64,000 nucleotides of DNA from Cerrena zonata (GCA_038087015.1 JASBNA010000017.1:186001-250000); one strand, 5' to 3'; shown: positions 44,703 to 56,700, counted from the first letter of the stretch. The notes: generated by a model not told the origin, from the sequence alone. Program-made: numbers and translations.

Positions 44703-46578
44703 ATGTCTTCCCCAAAGTTCCAAGGGCTCCATTCTAGAGAAAGTGCATACGAGTTACTATGTCGCACACCAGATACTGTTGCTCGCATCATAGGTGGACT
44801 GCACACTCAAGGAGATCTACGACGGATTAATGCATTGAATACTGTGCGCAATACCCTGCTCGCATGCCTGAGTGGCGATCCTACGGACTTCTAGAAAAAC
44901 ATAACCAAAGGCGAACTACCAGCAATTTCCCTTCAGATTGCTTGCAGTCACCCTACCTATGATCGCGGAAAGCTCCCAGACAGCGCGTGCTGCTGAATTT
45001 ACTTCATTGACGACTCGGATACCAGATTATCATGACATATGGACTCATAGACGTGTGGAAGAGATATATAGCAAGTCTCTACAGCCTTATTTCCATCCTG
45101 ACTACCCGGACTTGGAGTTGTTCCAACCTGTCCTCTCAGCATAAGATCCGTTTGGAATTTATCCGACAGCGTTGCCATGTCTTGTGGAAGGCTATAGATC
45201 AACACAAGTTGTCTCTTTTTCCGACAAGCGGTATGGGTCCTCCTCCGCAAGGTCACGGTAACCCTGTCCCGTACCATATATGCGATCTTGTGTATGGCTT
45301 CTGGCAAATTGGACAGATGTCCTCAGATGCGTGTGTCTTTTCCCTCACAGACATTGCTGTGTGGGAGTGATAACTTGGTGTTGTTCTAGGGGTTGGGTCG
45401 ATTATCACACATTGGAACTGTTCGCCCATTCATACACCCGGATAACATACTTCCCTCCCGACATCACGGCCCATGATACATCACTCCTCATGGGGCATAT
45501 TTTTGAATCTGATCATTTTCGAACGCAGGGTCTTCCACAAGCACTCATACAGTCGGACGGCTTTACTGAAAGACTGCTCGACTTCTTCCACTATGCAATC
45601 CCACAATACTTCAAGAGTAAATACTTTCCTGGAGTACTTCTCTGGCATATTCTGAAAACCATAGCCGGCCTGGTATCATTACAACCAAGTGAAGTTTGTA
45701 AACTGCTGATGCGTCGTACGGCAAACAACCGTGTTCGCTTGATTGAATACCTTGCTTCGGCGTGCCGATGGCAATTATGCCAAACTCCGAATCTTGACGC
45801 ATCTCCAAGGTCCATCGCCGAAAGCTTGCGGAGATATCTTATCACAATGAGGCAAGTTAAGTACATTCTGACTCACTTTTTTGACAGTCACGTTGTGATG
45901 CACTTCGGAGTGATCTGGGAAGGAGAAAATGCAATCCGAACATTGCGAACATACGACCTGCTCCCAATCTACTCTCGTGCACTTATAACTTTGCGGGATT
46001 CTTTAAACGAGGATCCGACATTACTTGGTATGCTTCACTCGTGTGCTACATCCTGTTCTGTTAAAACAACTTCAACCGTAGAGCTAGCTGCCTGTATCTC
46101 TGTAAAGTGCCTACAGCTTTACAATGCACCGTCAACGTCACCAGATGTAGTTCAAGAGATCCGACTTACAATGAGAAAAATATTCCCTGCATCATTTGAG
46201 GTAATACAAACAGCTCCTCGTCCATGGACTAGAGCGATCCAAGCATGGTTGGCCTTGGCTATGCATACCGGATGCTACACGGCACCTTCAGACAGCTTGC
46301 TCTATTCCAACGAATATCTACCTGGATATAACCATGATTTTAAATCCTGTGGCTGGCGCGATTGCATATGCTCGCATAGACAAGCCCTACACCCCATACG
46401 TATTTGCAAAGGCTGCTGGACGACGCACTATTGCAATGCACAGTGTCAGAAGAGGTAATGTATCATATCTGTACTGCTCTATCACTTGGGCTTGACATTG
46501 CTGTCTTCTAGCGATTGGGTACATGGCAATCATCGGGAACAATGTCATGGTAGATTCAAACAATCGATACGGAGATAG
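44703..46578 (+). CDS. MYND-type zinc finger protein
   Basis: This is a large helical protein with a C-terminal MYND zinc finger, a protein-interaction module. The N-terminal exon begins MSSPKFQGLHSRESAYELLC. The long exon 45400-46455 encodes ITYFPPDITAHDTSLLMGHI and KYFPGVLLWHILKTIAGLVS. The finger reads CSHRQALHPIRICKGCWTTH, then YCNAQCQKSDWVHGNHREQC, with the last cysteines joined across an intron near 46456-46511, and ends at SIRR (46576-46578). A 59-nt intron (GTGTGT..CTAG, about 45331-45389) links QMSSDA to GWVDYHTLELF. The region 44870-45140 is not resolved: frames change between LACLSG, LPMIAESSQTARAAEF and RLEFIRQRC, so one or two introns (a 76-nt GT-AG candidate at about 44873-44948) or an indel are needed. 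Such proteins are abundant in agarics and mostly uncharacterised. Confidence 0.75.
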
Positions 46579-46726
46579 AGGGGATGACATCGAAGCATAT
46601 ATGGAGTACATACAAGAGTGTAATTTCTATAGAACTATCGAGCAACAGACAAGAGATATGCATCTCAATACTGAGTCTACTGCTGACATCGTGAGGACAC
46701 GGGCGAAGGTTATCAGGAAAGAAAAC

Positions 46727-46731
46727 AAAAA
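46727..46731 (-). terminator. RNA polymerase III T-run terminator
   Basis: A run of five T residues on the minus strand begins four bases after the tRNA 3' end, followed by further T-rich sequence. This is the expected Pol III termination signal for the adjacent tRNA gene. Confidence 0.75.
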
Positions 46732-46734
46732 CGT

Positions 46735-46829
46735 CGTCACCTGTGCGATTCGAACACACGCGGGCAAAGCCCAACCGCTCACAGCTATGAAATAGCAGGC
46801 GATCCCGTTAACCACTCCGGCAAAGTGAC
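46735..46829 (-). tRNA. tRNA-Ser (anticodon GCT) with a 13-nt intron
   Basis: This is a class II tRNA read on the minus strand. The seven-base acceptor stem GTCACTT pairs with AGGTGAC and is followed by discriminator G at 46735. The A-box region includes GGAGTGGTTAACGGG. The anticodon stem ATCGC pairs with GCGGT. The loop is CT-GCT-A, a 13-nt intron (46780-46792), then A, putting the intron at the canonical position after base 37. The anticodon GCT is at 46794-46796. The long variable arm GGGC-TTT-GCCC is typical of serine or leucine tRNAs. The T-arm GTGTG-TTCGAAT-CGCAC contains the B box. The mature length is 82 nt. The gene decodes AGC/AGT codons and is followed at once by a T-run terminator. 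Confidence 0.94.
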
Positions 46830-47786
46830 TTAAGTACATTAGGCAAATTTAAAGTACACAATTGTGTGACGTGGTGAATACAATGTAAATTGAATTTGTA
46901 GAAACTGCCTTTTCTCACGGTCTTTGCATCAGTCTATTGCCAGACCTTGAGGATCCTTCTCTCAGTAATGAGTCCAACGTACCTTTTTTCTTTAATCATT
47001 CCATCGAACTACATATACTGAAAGCCATGATCGTTTCGCTGCTCTAACGTGGTACCGAGGCCGCTGAGTTCAGGAACGGCGCTTACACGTAGACTCGATC
47101 ATAGGTAGCGGCTTCGATCGTAGGTTTCTTACCACCAACGGAACCTCAAGTTGACTCGAAGCTTGTTTACAGTATGGGCCAACGTCTGATGTCAGCCTCA
47201 GTTCGACAAGGGGAACATCCCTGAGATTGTTCAAGAATATCATTGAGTAGATGGCATCCACCCGGTAGTCATGATGTTCCCACGACAAACCGTTCTCCCT
47301 TTTGTTCCCGAAATGGCTCACCTCCAACCCAATCTCAAGGTTAACTTGCGTGGAGATGCGCAGGACCTCATTGTACTTGTTTTACGACCGCAGTTTGGTT
47401 ATGCTCTCTGTTCCTGTGCCGGCTTTGCATGCAGATTTCCGGCGGTTACTATGGTTTGATCCCGTTCATTGTCCTTTGGCACGCACAATGTGTATCCACA
47501 CGGCCATTGTTCTATCTTGCTTCTTGACAGGGCCCTTCCATCCGTATATAAAGGTGTCATGATAGAAGCTCTAATGGTTGCTCTGCCACAGCCCATCCCT
47601 GACTCTCTATCCCTGTCTGTACTATCCCTGCCTCACGTCCGCGACGAAGGCTCTATATCACTAGTCCATATTTAATATCTGTCGTTCATTTGGTTTTACC
47701 GTCACCATATACCACCACCATATATTTCTTGCACGAGCACATCTCACTCTACTCTCAATACCCTCGCGCATATCATCATCACTACT
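46830..47786. other. Long intergenic region upstream of the small basic protein gene
   Basis: About 957 bases with several overlapping short open frames on both strands, none with a recognisable family or convincing splice sites. A TATATAAA element at 47545 and a CT/CA-rich stretch (47690-47780) just before the downstream ATG suggest promoter and leader of the small gene. No further tRNA or 5S sequence was seen. Confidence 0.4.
47545..47552 (+). promoter_or_regulatory. TATA box of the small basic protein gene
   Basis: A perfect TATATAAA lies about 235 bases upstream of the ATG at 47787. If used, it implies a long leader of roughly 200 bases. It is assigned by position only. Confidence 0.45.
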
Positions 47787-48040
47787 ATGGCCTCTCGTGT
47801 TGTCTCCATCGCTTTCATGCAGAACGAGAAACCTCGGTAAGTCTACTCTCAAGTGTCCATTTGCTTTCGTGCTCACCTTTCCTTAGTATGACATGCACCA
47901 AATACCTTGAACGCACCATCGTTCGTGCATGGAAGTCTGTCAGCAGAGCTTCCCGCAAAGCACACAGAGCTTCGATCCTCCCAGAGGACTTCGTTATGCT
48001 CACCAACCGCAGACGCAGCATCTTCTATAGCTCTGCTTGA
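47787..48040 (+). CDS. Small basic hypothetical protein (67 aa, two exons)
   Basis: Exon 47787-47836 begins MASRVVSIAFMQNEKPR. A 50-nt intron with GTAAGT donor and CTTAG acceptor joins it exactly in frame to exon 47887-48040, which encodes MTCTKYLERTIVRAWKSVSR, then ASRKAHRASILPEDFVML, and ends RRRSIFYSSA. The 67-residue product is strongly basic, with no membrane segment and no signal peptide. The canonical splice sites, an upstream TATA box and a pyrimidine-rich leader support a real gene, but no family is recognised. It could be a lineage-specific regulator or DNA/RNA-binding peptide; that is only a guess from its charge. Confidence 0.5.
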
Positions 48041-48415
48041 ACACAACATACTATTTTCATATCAGAGACATTGTTTACGGACTATCATGAAGGACACGTT
48101 GGAATACCACGAACTACCCTTATTGTATCGCTATTTATTGCTATTCTTCGCTGTGGACGATTTATTCCTGGATTATTTGGTTGATGTAATTGTTGTGTTG
48201 CGCTAGGTTTTACTCTGTTGTATGTAATATAATGTAATTGGCTCGAGTTTATTCGTTGCTATGTAGCACTGAGGTTCACTGAAAATTAGAGCTTATTTGG
48301 ATTCTTCATCATTCAACATCAACTTCATGGATAGAACCTCAGATGCGCGACAGCTATTAATAAGGTACAAATAGTGAATAAACGTAGCCTCCATTACCAG
48401 AACAGAGACGTAGTC
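48041..48415. other. Convergent 3' intergenic region
   Basis: About 375 bases between the stop of the small basic protein gene (plus) and the stop of the coiled-coil gene (minus). It is AT-rich with no supported coding sequence; it should contain both 3' UTRs. Confidence 0.4.
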
Positions 48416-50813
48416 TCAGCTCGGACGATCTGGATGTGTGTATAGTTGGTCTCTCTGAACAAAAGCGAACAAGCTCAGTTGACAGGACGATACCAGAAGG
48501 ACAGAACCTTAAATACTTACAATACCGTTCATGAAACCGAACGCTGAGAAGATCCAGCCTTCTAAAACGTTGATCCATTTGTCCCTTTTCCGCACTTGTT
48601 CCTCGAGTTCTTCTTGCTTCTTCTGGGAAGCCCGAAGCGCAGCTTGCGTTACCGCCAAAGTCCTATCCTTATTGTGTAGTGCCTCAGCTTGCCTTCGCTC
48701 TACCTCGAGTCTCCATTGAGCCATGTCACGAGATGTCTTCTCCTTATTAAGAGACTTGTTTGTGTCTTCGTAGATAGACTGTAGCTTCTCTGTTGCCTGG
48801 ATAAAACAATCAGTTTCATATCCATTGTGTGGTCAAGAACGAAGCGTATCACCTCCGCTACTTCTTCCTCCGAACGAGCGAGTAGACCTTCCAGTTGCTC
48901 TACCTCAGTCGCATACTTTTGAGCTTCTGTTCGGATCTTGACCAGATCTGAAGACACTCGCTGAAACTATAACGCATCCATCAGTTGCAATGGACTCAAG
49001 TGTAGAAGAAAGACTACCTCGTGTCTTAATCGAGTTTCCTCAGTCTGCAAAGCCCGTTGTCTCTGCTGACGTTCACGAGTTAACCGAACCCGTTCCAACT
49101 CTCGCCTCAGAATCTTCAGCGAGTCGGCATTTCGAGTGCGATCACTATTAAGGTCTTGCAACCGTTGCTCAGTGCTATGAATACTCTGTTGGCATCGCTG
49201 TAGGGCAATCCGTCCTTCGTTCAACTGTTCTTGATAATTGTCCCTCCTAGCTCTTGTTGTTGTGAGTTCCGCTCGCAACTGACAGACCTCTGCATCACGA
49301 GCCTCAAGAGCCGTCTAGAGGGACGTGAGTATTTGAGACACCACATAACTTAGAGTGAGAGACTTACAAGATGCTCTTTGTCAACATCTTGAAACAGTTC
49401 TGACACGCCTCCATACGAGGAAGCTGTTCCTTGACTTAATGACTTGAAGAGAGAATTCTGAGAGGCAACCTGTGTCCGAGGAAATGATTCCCCATCCTGA
49501 GTAGACTGTATGAGATCAATATGATATCCGAGAGCAATAAACCATACCGGAGTATTGAAGAGAATAGCATTGGATGGCCCTGCCGAATCATAAAACCTAC
49601 TTGGCCCTGGACTACTTCCAATAACCGGACTGGATGAGTCTGGTATATCTGCTGAGCGCATACGCCAGATTTGCGGAGTTTCTAGAGGTCGAGGTGTTGT
49701 TGGAGAGTCTGTCGCACGAGGACGCTCGGATGTTGGTGGAGGCGATGGATATTCCTGGCTTGGGTTTGCGGAAGCTTGTTGCAGAAGATCTGTTAAAGCC
49801 GGAATCGGACGCGGTGTACTATTCCTGAAACCATGAAAGGGAGTATCATTAATAGTGAATAGCGCTCCGCAGCTAAGGGGACGTACCTGCTTCTGACCTT
49901 CTGAGCGGATGGACCTCTTCTCGAGCCATAACCCTCCATATGATCATCCTCGTCTTCGTCGTCACTAGCATAGGCCATCGGCCAAGCATTTCCGAGTTTC
50001 ATGGGGGAGCTACCTCTTAGGGCCTGAATGATTTGAACAAGTTCTAACATCGTGAACTTCGCCTAGGGACATATAAGACATGATGTGAGTCTGCTAAACG
50101 CGAAAACGAATGAGTATGAGACACCTACACAATCACCATTTACTTTCTCCCAAGGTCCTGTATAAGATGACTGAAGGTTGCAGTACTTCTCAAGTCGTTT
50201 CGTCTCGTCCTCTGCTCTTTTGACTTGTGGCCGACGGCGGAGGGCCAAATCACTGAACACAACGCGTCACGCGAAACTCCGTGATCAGTCAACGGGAAGG
50301 TCAATGGACAATGAAAGCTTTTACATCCTACGACCAAGTGGACTAAGAGCATGGGCCGGCCCTGATGGAAGCTGGTGTGGCACTGACAATTCCCGGCGTT
50401 TCTAAAGGCGTCCATCAGTCATTGAAAGCGGCGTATTATCAATTTCAACCGTACGAGTTTCTCGAGAAGCTTTCGAGCTTTGCTCTGGTAGTTCTTGGGG
50501 AGCTTCTTTCCTGCAAGGGTGCTCAGTTCGGCAACTAGGATGGGAAAGGGAGGTTAGTATGGCATCATGACATTCGGTCCTTGATGTTATTACATCGTTC
50601 GATGATCCTGTCCTCGGTGATAGGTTTGGGACCATTTGCGTCTGATCTAGCTAGCTCGGCGACTGCCAGGAATACCACTAGAGTAAGAGTTAGGAGGGAA
50701 TATAAGGTACATCGAGTACAGGTAGACTCACATTGCTCGAATGTCGCTCGAGTAGCCGCCGCCTCTCTGGAAGTATTGGGCTTTGCAGCCTTCTGCTTTC
50801 CCGTAGCCACCAT
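48416..50813 (-). CDS. Coiled-coil protein, family not recognised
   Basis: A continuous splice chain can be built from MVATGKQKAAKPNTSREAAA at 50813 to a stop at 48416-48418. The N-terminal region is helical (TFEQLVFLAVAELARSDANG, then SKARKLLEKLKRREL). A 72-nt intron joins SPLGRRI to DLALRRRPQVKRAEDETKRL. The middle contains an acidic patch (ASDDEDEDDHMEGYG) and a long Ser/Pro/Thr-rich disordered stretch with many possible phosphosites (YPSPPPTSERPRATDSPTTP). The last third is a long coiled coil: LTTTRARRDNYQEQLNEGRI, RELERVRLTRERQQRQRALQ and EVERRQAEALHNKDR. The protein ends with KRDKWINVLEGWIFSAFGFM and a short tail. This architecture would suit a cytoskeletal, spindle-pole or nuclear-envelope scaffold, but no family is recognised, so function is left open. 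Confidence 0.6.
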
Positions 50814-51623
50814 ATTGATACAGTTAGCAAGTATACACAAGCAAGATAGTCTCTTGAATAAGAGGAGAAAATGAAATGAAGTACACTGCTCGAAGGTACA
50901 AGCAAAGAAACTAAAAGCACAAGCGAAGCGAAAGACACCCCTCAGGAGTGGCTACGTCCGAAGAAGGGGAACAAAGAAGAGAGGCTCAGGGAAGATGAAA
51001 GGGAAGTGGGGCGCAAGTTACCTCAACGTGTAGGGGAGCTTTCCCCACCCACCAAATGTGTGATTTCCAAGATGTGAAATGTAGATTATGACTAGGTAAC
51101 TAAGAGCTAGCGTAGCTGGTTATGGATAGAAAGATCGACAGAAAATACTCACCTTCCGGTGATGCAAGACGATGGGCGGCGGGAGGTGGGCACGCTTCAA
51201 ACACGCGGTGATGGGAACGGAACTTGGGCAGGCTTTAATAAGTGCTCGGACGGAAGAGATATTTGCAATTAATAGAATGTTTTGTGCGTATTTGGACGGA
51301 TGGGCTGGTGTGAGGAATCAGAACGTGTCGAACTAAGTGATTGCGAATTGGCTTACCCAAGTACTAGGGAACTCTACTTATAGCTACTTCGAAGGAAACA
51401 CTGATAGTCTAGTGGAATTAGAACGAGCCGATGAATTGTGCAGAAATAAGTTAATCATGGTATACTACAATCCGTGAATGAGTGCCCATAAGAGAGAAAA
51501 GTCCCAATCATCTACATAAGAAGTCTATCTAGCCGACGCCTAACGTCAACAGAAACCCACAAAACAAGGATCGAAGGATTACATACCCAGTCGTACCCCA
51601 CCAGTACATTACTACATATCGAA
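50814..51623. other. Intergenic region upstream of the coiled-coil gene
   Basis: About 810 bases between the coiled-coil gene start and the stop of the lipase gene, both on the minus strand. No supported open frame, RNA gene or transposon feature was seen. It should contain the coiled-coil gene promoter and the lipase 3' UTR. Confidence 0.4.
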
Positions 51624-53311
51624 TCACACAGTGAAATGATCCGCCATATGTCTCAACACTCCATGGCCAAGTTCATGGAACTTGAATCGGTGAACATCCC
51701 TAGCGACTATCGTCGCATGCGAGTTTATTACAGGATGGATGAACACACGCTCTTTCTGCAGTTGAGGTATCGAGTTAAGGTTGGCGATAATCCGTTTTTG
51801 GACGTCCGTCAGAAGCTTGTTCGGTTTGGAGGAGTCTGTTTTCGATAAGCTTAGAGAGACGGTTTCCGGTTTTGGTGAGGGACTCTCCGAGCTCGGAGGT
51901 TCGGCTGCAGCGGTATTGGTTTGCGAATGGGCTAAAGTTTCAGCGGAGGCAACTTGAGAGTCAGAGTTGCCAGCATCGTCGATGAGTTCTGCTACAGCGT
52001 CTTCCATCGACTTCTCCAACTGTCCGATGATGTGGACTAAACGCGACGAATAGGATTCGTCTTTCTCCAAACTTTCGATACGAGAACGTGAAGAGCGAGA
52101 ATCCAATGATAACTTGACCACTACGAAACTCAAAAAGAGTGGAAGAAGAAGAGGTAGGGCTGGGTAGATGAGCTATACGTGAAGATGTCAGAACTGCTTT
52201 CGTCAGTAAAACAACATCTAGAACTTACGAGATTATAGGGGAATCGCAAGTCAAGCGCAGGTGGTACTAGCGGTTTCTTGGACTGGAACCATGACTTGGA
52301 AAATAACCGGGGTGAATCCTTGGCGACCGTCTTCGTGCTTGGTGCCCATGATTTGATGATAGGTTTATACTCTTCATCAAACTCGCTACGCGGGGTATCA
52401 AGTTAAGTAAGGACTTCTAGAAGGGAATTGTTACCACCACTCACATTTGAATTTCATACTCATGATCTGCAAAAGGGTCGTCAGGTTCTACAGTTGCGGT
52501 CATGTAGGGCACGGTGACATCATGGACTGCATTCCCATAGAATGTAAGGTGGGGGAAGAGAGCAAGGGCTTGGTGGAATACGCGATCTATGGCAAAGCAA
52601 CATCTACATAAGCTTATGCCTTGGAAAGTATTGAGATGGTACATACTAGGATCTGCCATGACCTCTACCAACGGACGTCCATGCGCTGACCATTTATCAA
52701 CAGCGTAAAACTGCTCTCCTGTTCGGCTGAGGAGTTTAGGACCCAAAGCAGCGAATAATGACGACCGGATTGAGGTGTATCGAATTAGACCAATATGCGG
52801 GGTTGCTACAGTCGTAAAGTTTACTGGCGTTATTTTGTCGAAGAACCGTTCTTGGTGAAGAATTCTTCGAACCCATCATATCAGCAAGAAGACCTAGGGG
52901 ACATCGGGATCAACGCAGGTCGCTTACCCTATGACATAACGCGCAATGAGACCTCCAAGACTGTAACCGGTAACAGAGAACCTTGTTACTTTCTTGCCAT
53001 CGGCTTCAAGACTCTTGATTTCGAGTCGAATCTACTACGACTTAATGACATTTGCAAGCAACGTAATTGTGAAATGAAACACATACCTCTTCTGCTACTC
53101 GTTCACCTCCCCAATCAATACCATCGTAAGTTGCGGACTCCCGGTTAGTCTCCACAACAAGGATATGTACGGATTCTTCGCCGGGTCCTTTCTGTGAGTC
53201 TTCCTGGCAAAGTTTCTCCTTATATATACGTTTCATTTCAGCAAGATGGCCAGGGTTTCCCCACATGCCGTGGATGAGAACCAAAAGATGGATGTCGCTA
53301 GCCTCAGACAT
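51624..53311 (-). CDS. DUF676 / ROG1-like lipase (alpha/beta-hydrolase)
   Basis: This is a predicted lipid esterase of the DUF676 serine-esterase family, which includes yeast Rog1 (monoacylglycerol lipase). The start MSEASDIHLLVLIHGMWGNP has the oxyanion HG motif. After an intron ending at about 53040, with the acceptor CGTAGTAG needed to avoid two stops, come KKVTRFSVTGYSLGGLIARY, with the nucleophile elbow GYSLGG. Later exons hold GPKLLSRTGEQFYAVDK, PHLTFYGNAVHDVTVPYMTA (likely catalytic Asp/His region, NAVHDVTVPY) and DHEYEIQ. The C-terminal part has a hydrophobic stretch, LLIYPALPLLLPLFLSFVVV, that is a probable membrane anchor. A long low-complexity tail follows and ends in VHRFKFHELGHGVLRHM. 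The catalytic serine is intact. Confidence 0.85.
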
Positions 53312-53702
53312 TGGAAAAGAATTCAAGAAAAAGAAAAAGAGTAAAACGCAAAATAAGCAAAGAGAGAGATAGTGGGAAGAAGAAAGCCGTTGTCTTGGGA
53401 GATTAAGTATTGCATTATGTCCGAGTCCGAGTCCGAGGCTACCGGGCACCAAACGCGTCGTTTCGGCCTGGATGAAAGCGCTCGGCTATTTCAGATCTCG
53501 GGTGTGCATTGCATCCGTGCCTTCAGGACTGCGTAATGACAAACGGATAACTAAGCAAAAGATAAGTATTGAGGTTGCATGAAATCGTGATCGACGCAAG
53601 AACTATGGTACGTATACATGGAGTGATTTAGTAGAATGAAACTATTTAGTAGAGAGAGTCGTAAGAACATAAATCTCGTGTGGAACAAACATCGCCCTGT
53701 GT
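53312..53702. other. Intergenic region between lipase promoter and Ppo 3' end
   Basis: About 391 bases upstream of the lipase start. It contains a short perfect tandem repeat of the 6-mer TCCGAG near 53419-53438. No coding sequence is supported. Confidence 0.45.
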
Positions 53703-56700
53703 TTACTCAAACTGCGATCGGGCAATCAAAAGTTAGCATGTCGAGTCGGATGCAAGTCGGAATTAGAAAGTCTTACCTGGACCACGAATGACGTTGCCCA
53801 CGGTGTCTGTTTCTGGTCGCGGCCCAAGTACTCCCACTTGCTTGTCTTCATCGTGTCGCATTTGAATCTATAGTGGATCGGGTTAGATACGGTGATCATA
53901 ACATGTGCTGGGCAACTGACCGATGAAGGCCACCAGATTGACCGGGCGCACGACGGACATTATGGAAAGAGAAGACTGCGCCGAGAGTGTGCGCCATGAT
54001 CTAGGGATGAACGTAAACAACAATATTGCAAACATAATGCGCAGATAGTGCTTACCTTTGTCGAGAGATCCTGTCCAAGACATCTAGTTGGCAGAGGGTC
54101 AGATCGAGTCAGGGTGAGGCGTTCAAGAGCGACAACGTACTGTTGGACACCGTCACCAACGAGATATTTCTCGATGGGTGATCTGGTAGGGTCGACGGAC
54201 TGAGGGTTAGGGAATGCATTGGGCTAAAACACACGGTCAGCAAAGCAAACACGACATTGTGTAGACCGTTTCACTCACGTCAACATGTGCTTTAGAGATA
54301 TCAACAAAAATACGAGTACCAGCGGTGACTTTCTGACCGCCAATGTTACCATCGCGTGTAGCCTCGCCTGTAATCATGCTCCTTTGAGAAAATATGGAAA
54401 CGTAGGGATAGATTCAAAACTTACGGAATACCCCAGTGAAGGCAGGGTCTAGACGGAGGGCTTCCAATATTAAACTCTGCATTGCCGCTTCATCCTTGGA
54501 GTTCAACCTTCCTTTCGAAGCTAGGGTCTGGACATCGCGAGGCTTGTTTTCGTCAATGAAGAAGTTGGTCAAATGGATCAAGGCTGTAGAAGAGCAAATG
54601 TCATTGTAAAACACCATCTATAAACTCCCTTGGGGGAGAGACTGCACTTACATTGAGATAGTTCGACGGTTGAAGCAACAAGGATAGACAAGATAGAGTT
54701 AGCGAGGGTGTCGATATCGTACCCGATACTATTGAACCTTTGGACAATCTCATCATGATCCGACTTGCCCTTGAAAAGCGAAGAGATTGTATCGATGAAA
54801 TCCGTAATCGAGAGCTGAATACGGCGAAACAAAGTGTCAACATTGATCTTCATATAATGTTGAAGAACATACCTTCAGGCCTGCACCTCCATAAGCCCAC
54901 TTGATAGAGGTCAGAAGGTATTCCACGTGTGCCTTCACCTTTTGTTGCAACTTGAGTTTCTGAGATGGAGCGATATCAAGGAAGTAATACGAGTAGATTT
55001 CTGTCAACGCATGTAACATCTCCTTCGCGGAGAACTTTCCGTCCTCTGGGTCTTCCTTGGTAGCAAGTGAGATACCAGCCTAGTAGACGAGATTAGCAAA
55101 GTCCTATTGGTACACATGAGAGTGCAACATAAACCCACAAGTTCACAAGCCCAGTATACAGGGACATATTTGAGAACATCCCGTCCGAGATCGACATTCC
55201 TAGTCGCAACACCGACGCAAGGATAGCTCTGCTGTAACATAAGCTCTCTAGTTTTCCTGTAGAAGTACTCTGTAATCTTCGAAACGGATCCAGGAGCGTC
55301 GGTTAATGCTTGCAGCACGGCACGTTGCTCTCGTTCACCGCGAACTGAGTCACTCGAGGCGATGAAGAATCTAACGGACAACATGAATATTAACAATTGG
55401 ATGAAACGAATTCATGAACGTGAGCTTACCCTGCACCGTGCACAACCTCTTCCTGCGTGCTCAGCCTTGGCCGCACAAATTTCTCAGGGTTCCTCAAAAT
55501 CTCTACAACCTCCTTATAACCACTAACAGTCGTAATATCGGACCCGACGCCTGGTCTCTTGAAGTCATAGAGTTGTGTCTCACCCAGATTCTTCAAGATG
55601 GGTTTCATTGCCTGAGGAGTCATCAATGGGAACCAAGTGTACGTGCTGTTGTGTGAGAAATGCTTGGGAAGAGTCCTGAGGAAGAGTCTTCCGAGAGTAC
55701 TACCGTAGCCAGGTGCGTCGGGGTCGCGTTGGCAATCTGCGAATCCCCAAGCTGTCATGTTGAACGGTGTGTAGTCGGCGGTGTAGAAACGGTCACCACG
55801 AGTGAGGGCGATTGCGTCGGCAAGGATGGCACGACTGACAGTATATGCTAGTAAAGTATTAGTGTTAATTATAGAACAGCTCAATGCACATTGAGAGAGG
55901 GAGACTCACAAGGGCAGAGACCAGCACCAGCGACAACGGGCTTAGCTTCTTCGGCTTGAAGACCAACATAGAGTTCGAGCATTTCGATGTCACCGTACAA
56001 TTTCTCAGCGGCGGCAGCTACATCGGGATCCGAGTTCCACTCAAGGAAGGTCGAGTACCCTACAAGAACGTCAGTGTCTAGACAACACAATGAAACATCT
56101 AAACCCACGTTTAAGCCCAAGGAACTAACCGGTCACAAGGCAAGATAAGTAAATTGAAGGCTTCTCGTAGGAAAAAACTTACAGTGCGGAAGTCATTCAA
56201 GGAACACACACCCCATCGACGGTTCTGTTCGATACCCATAATTTCGTGCAAACGCATAATGTGGGGGGTCCCTCTAGCTTTGAAAGCACCCGCAGCATGA
56301 TCCGTTCTACCAATCAAAATCAATGAGTGTATTGTTACCTCCGAGTTTTGATACACCTACGCATTATGAAGAATAGTGGCAAGATCCTCGTCCTTGAACC
56401 TTCCGTTATCCTGACGTTTCAAGCTGATTACAGGTATTAATGAATGATTTTCATTCCAATGGACTCTTAAAACGACTTACTTTCCGAAGGTCCAGTGGGT
56501 TACATCGGGCTCCATAGCCTGAAGCTTCTTAGCGGTAATCTTGAAGTCCTTGACTGTGAGCTGTATAGCATGTGTGATACCGTCAGTACCCAGTCCCTAA
56601 CGACGAAGATAAACATTACCTCATCTGGGGTCTTCCCAGGGAAAATGTGATTGAAAGTATCATGAACCCATTGTTCATCCTCTACCGAAGTAGTAGCGTG

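Noticed and set aside
46523..46839. Short ORFs on both strands around 46523-46839.
   Set aside because: They overlap the tRNA-Ser gene and its terminator; the coding signal is a shadow of the tRNA.
47690..48040. A 116-aa open frame starting in the leader (with FHAERETSVSLLSS).
   Set aside because: It reads through the intron of the small basic protein gene. The spliced ATG at 47787 with GTAAGT donor is better supported.
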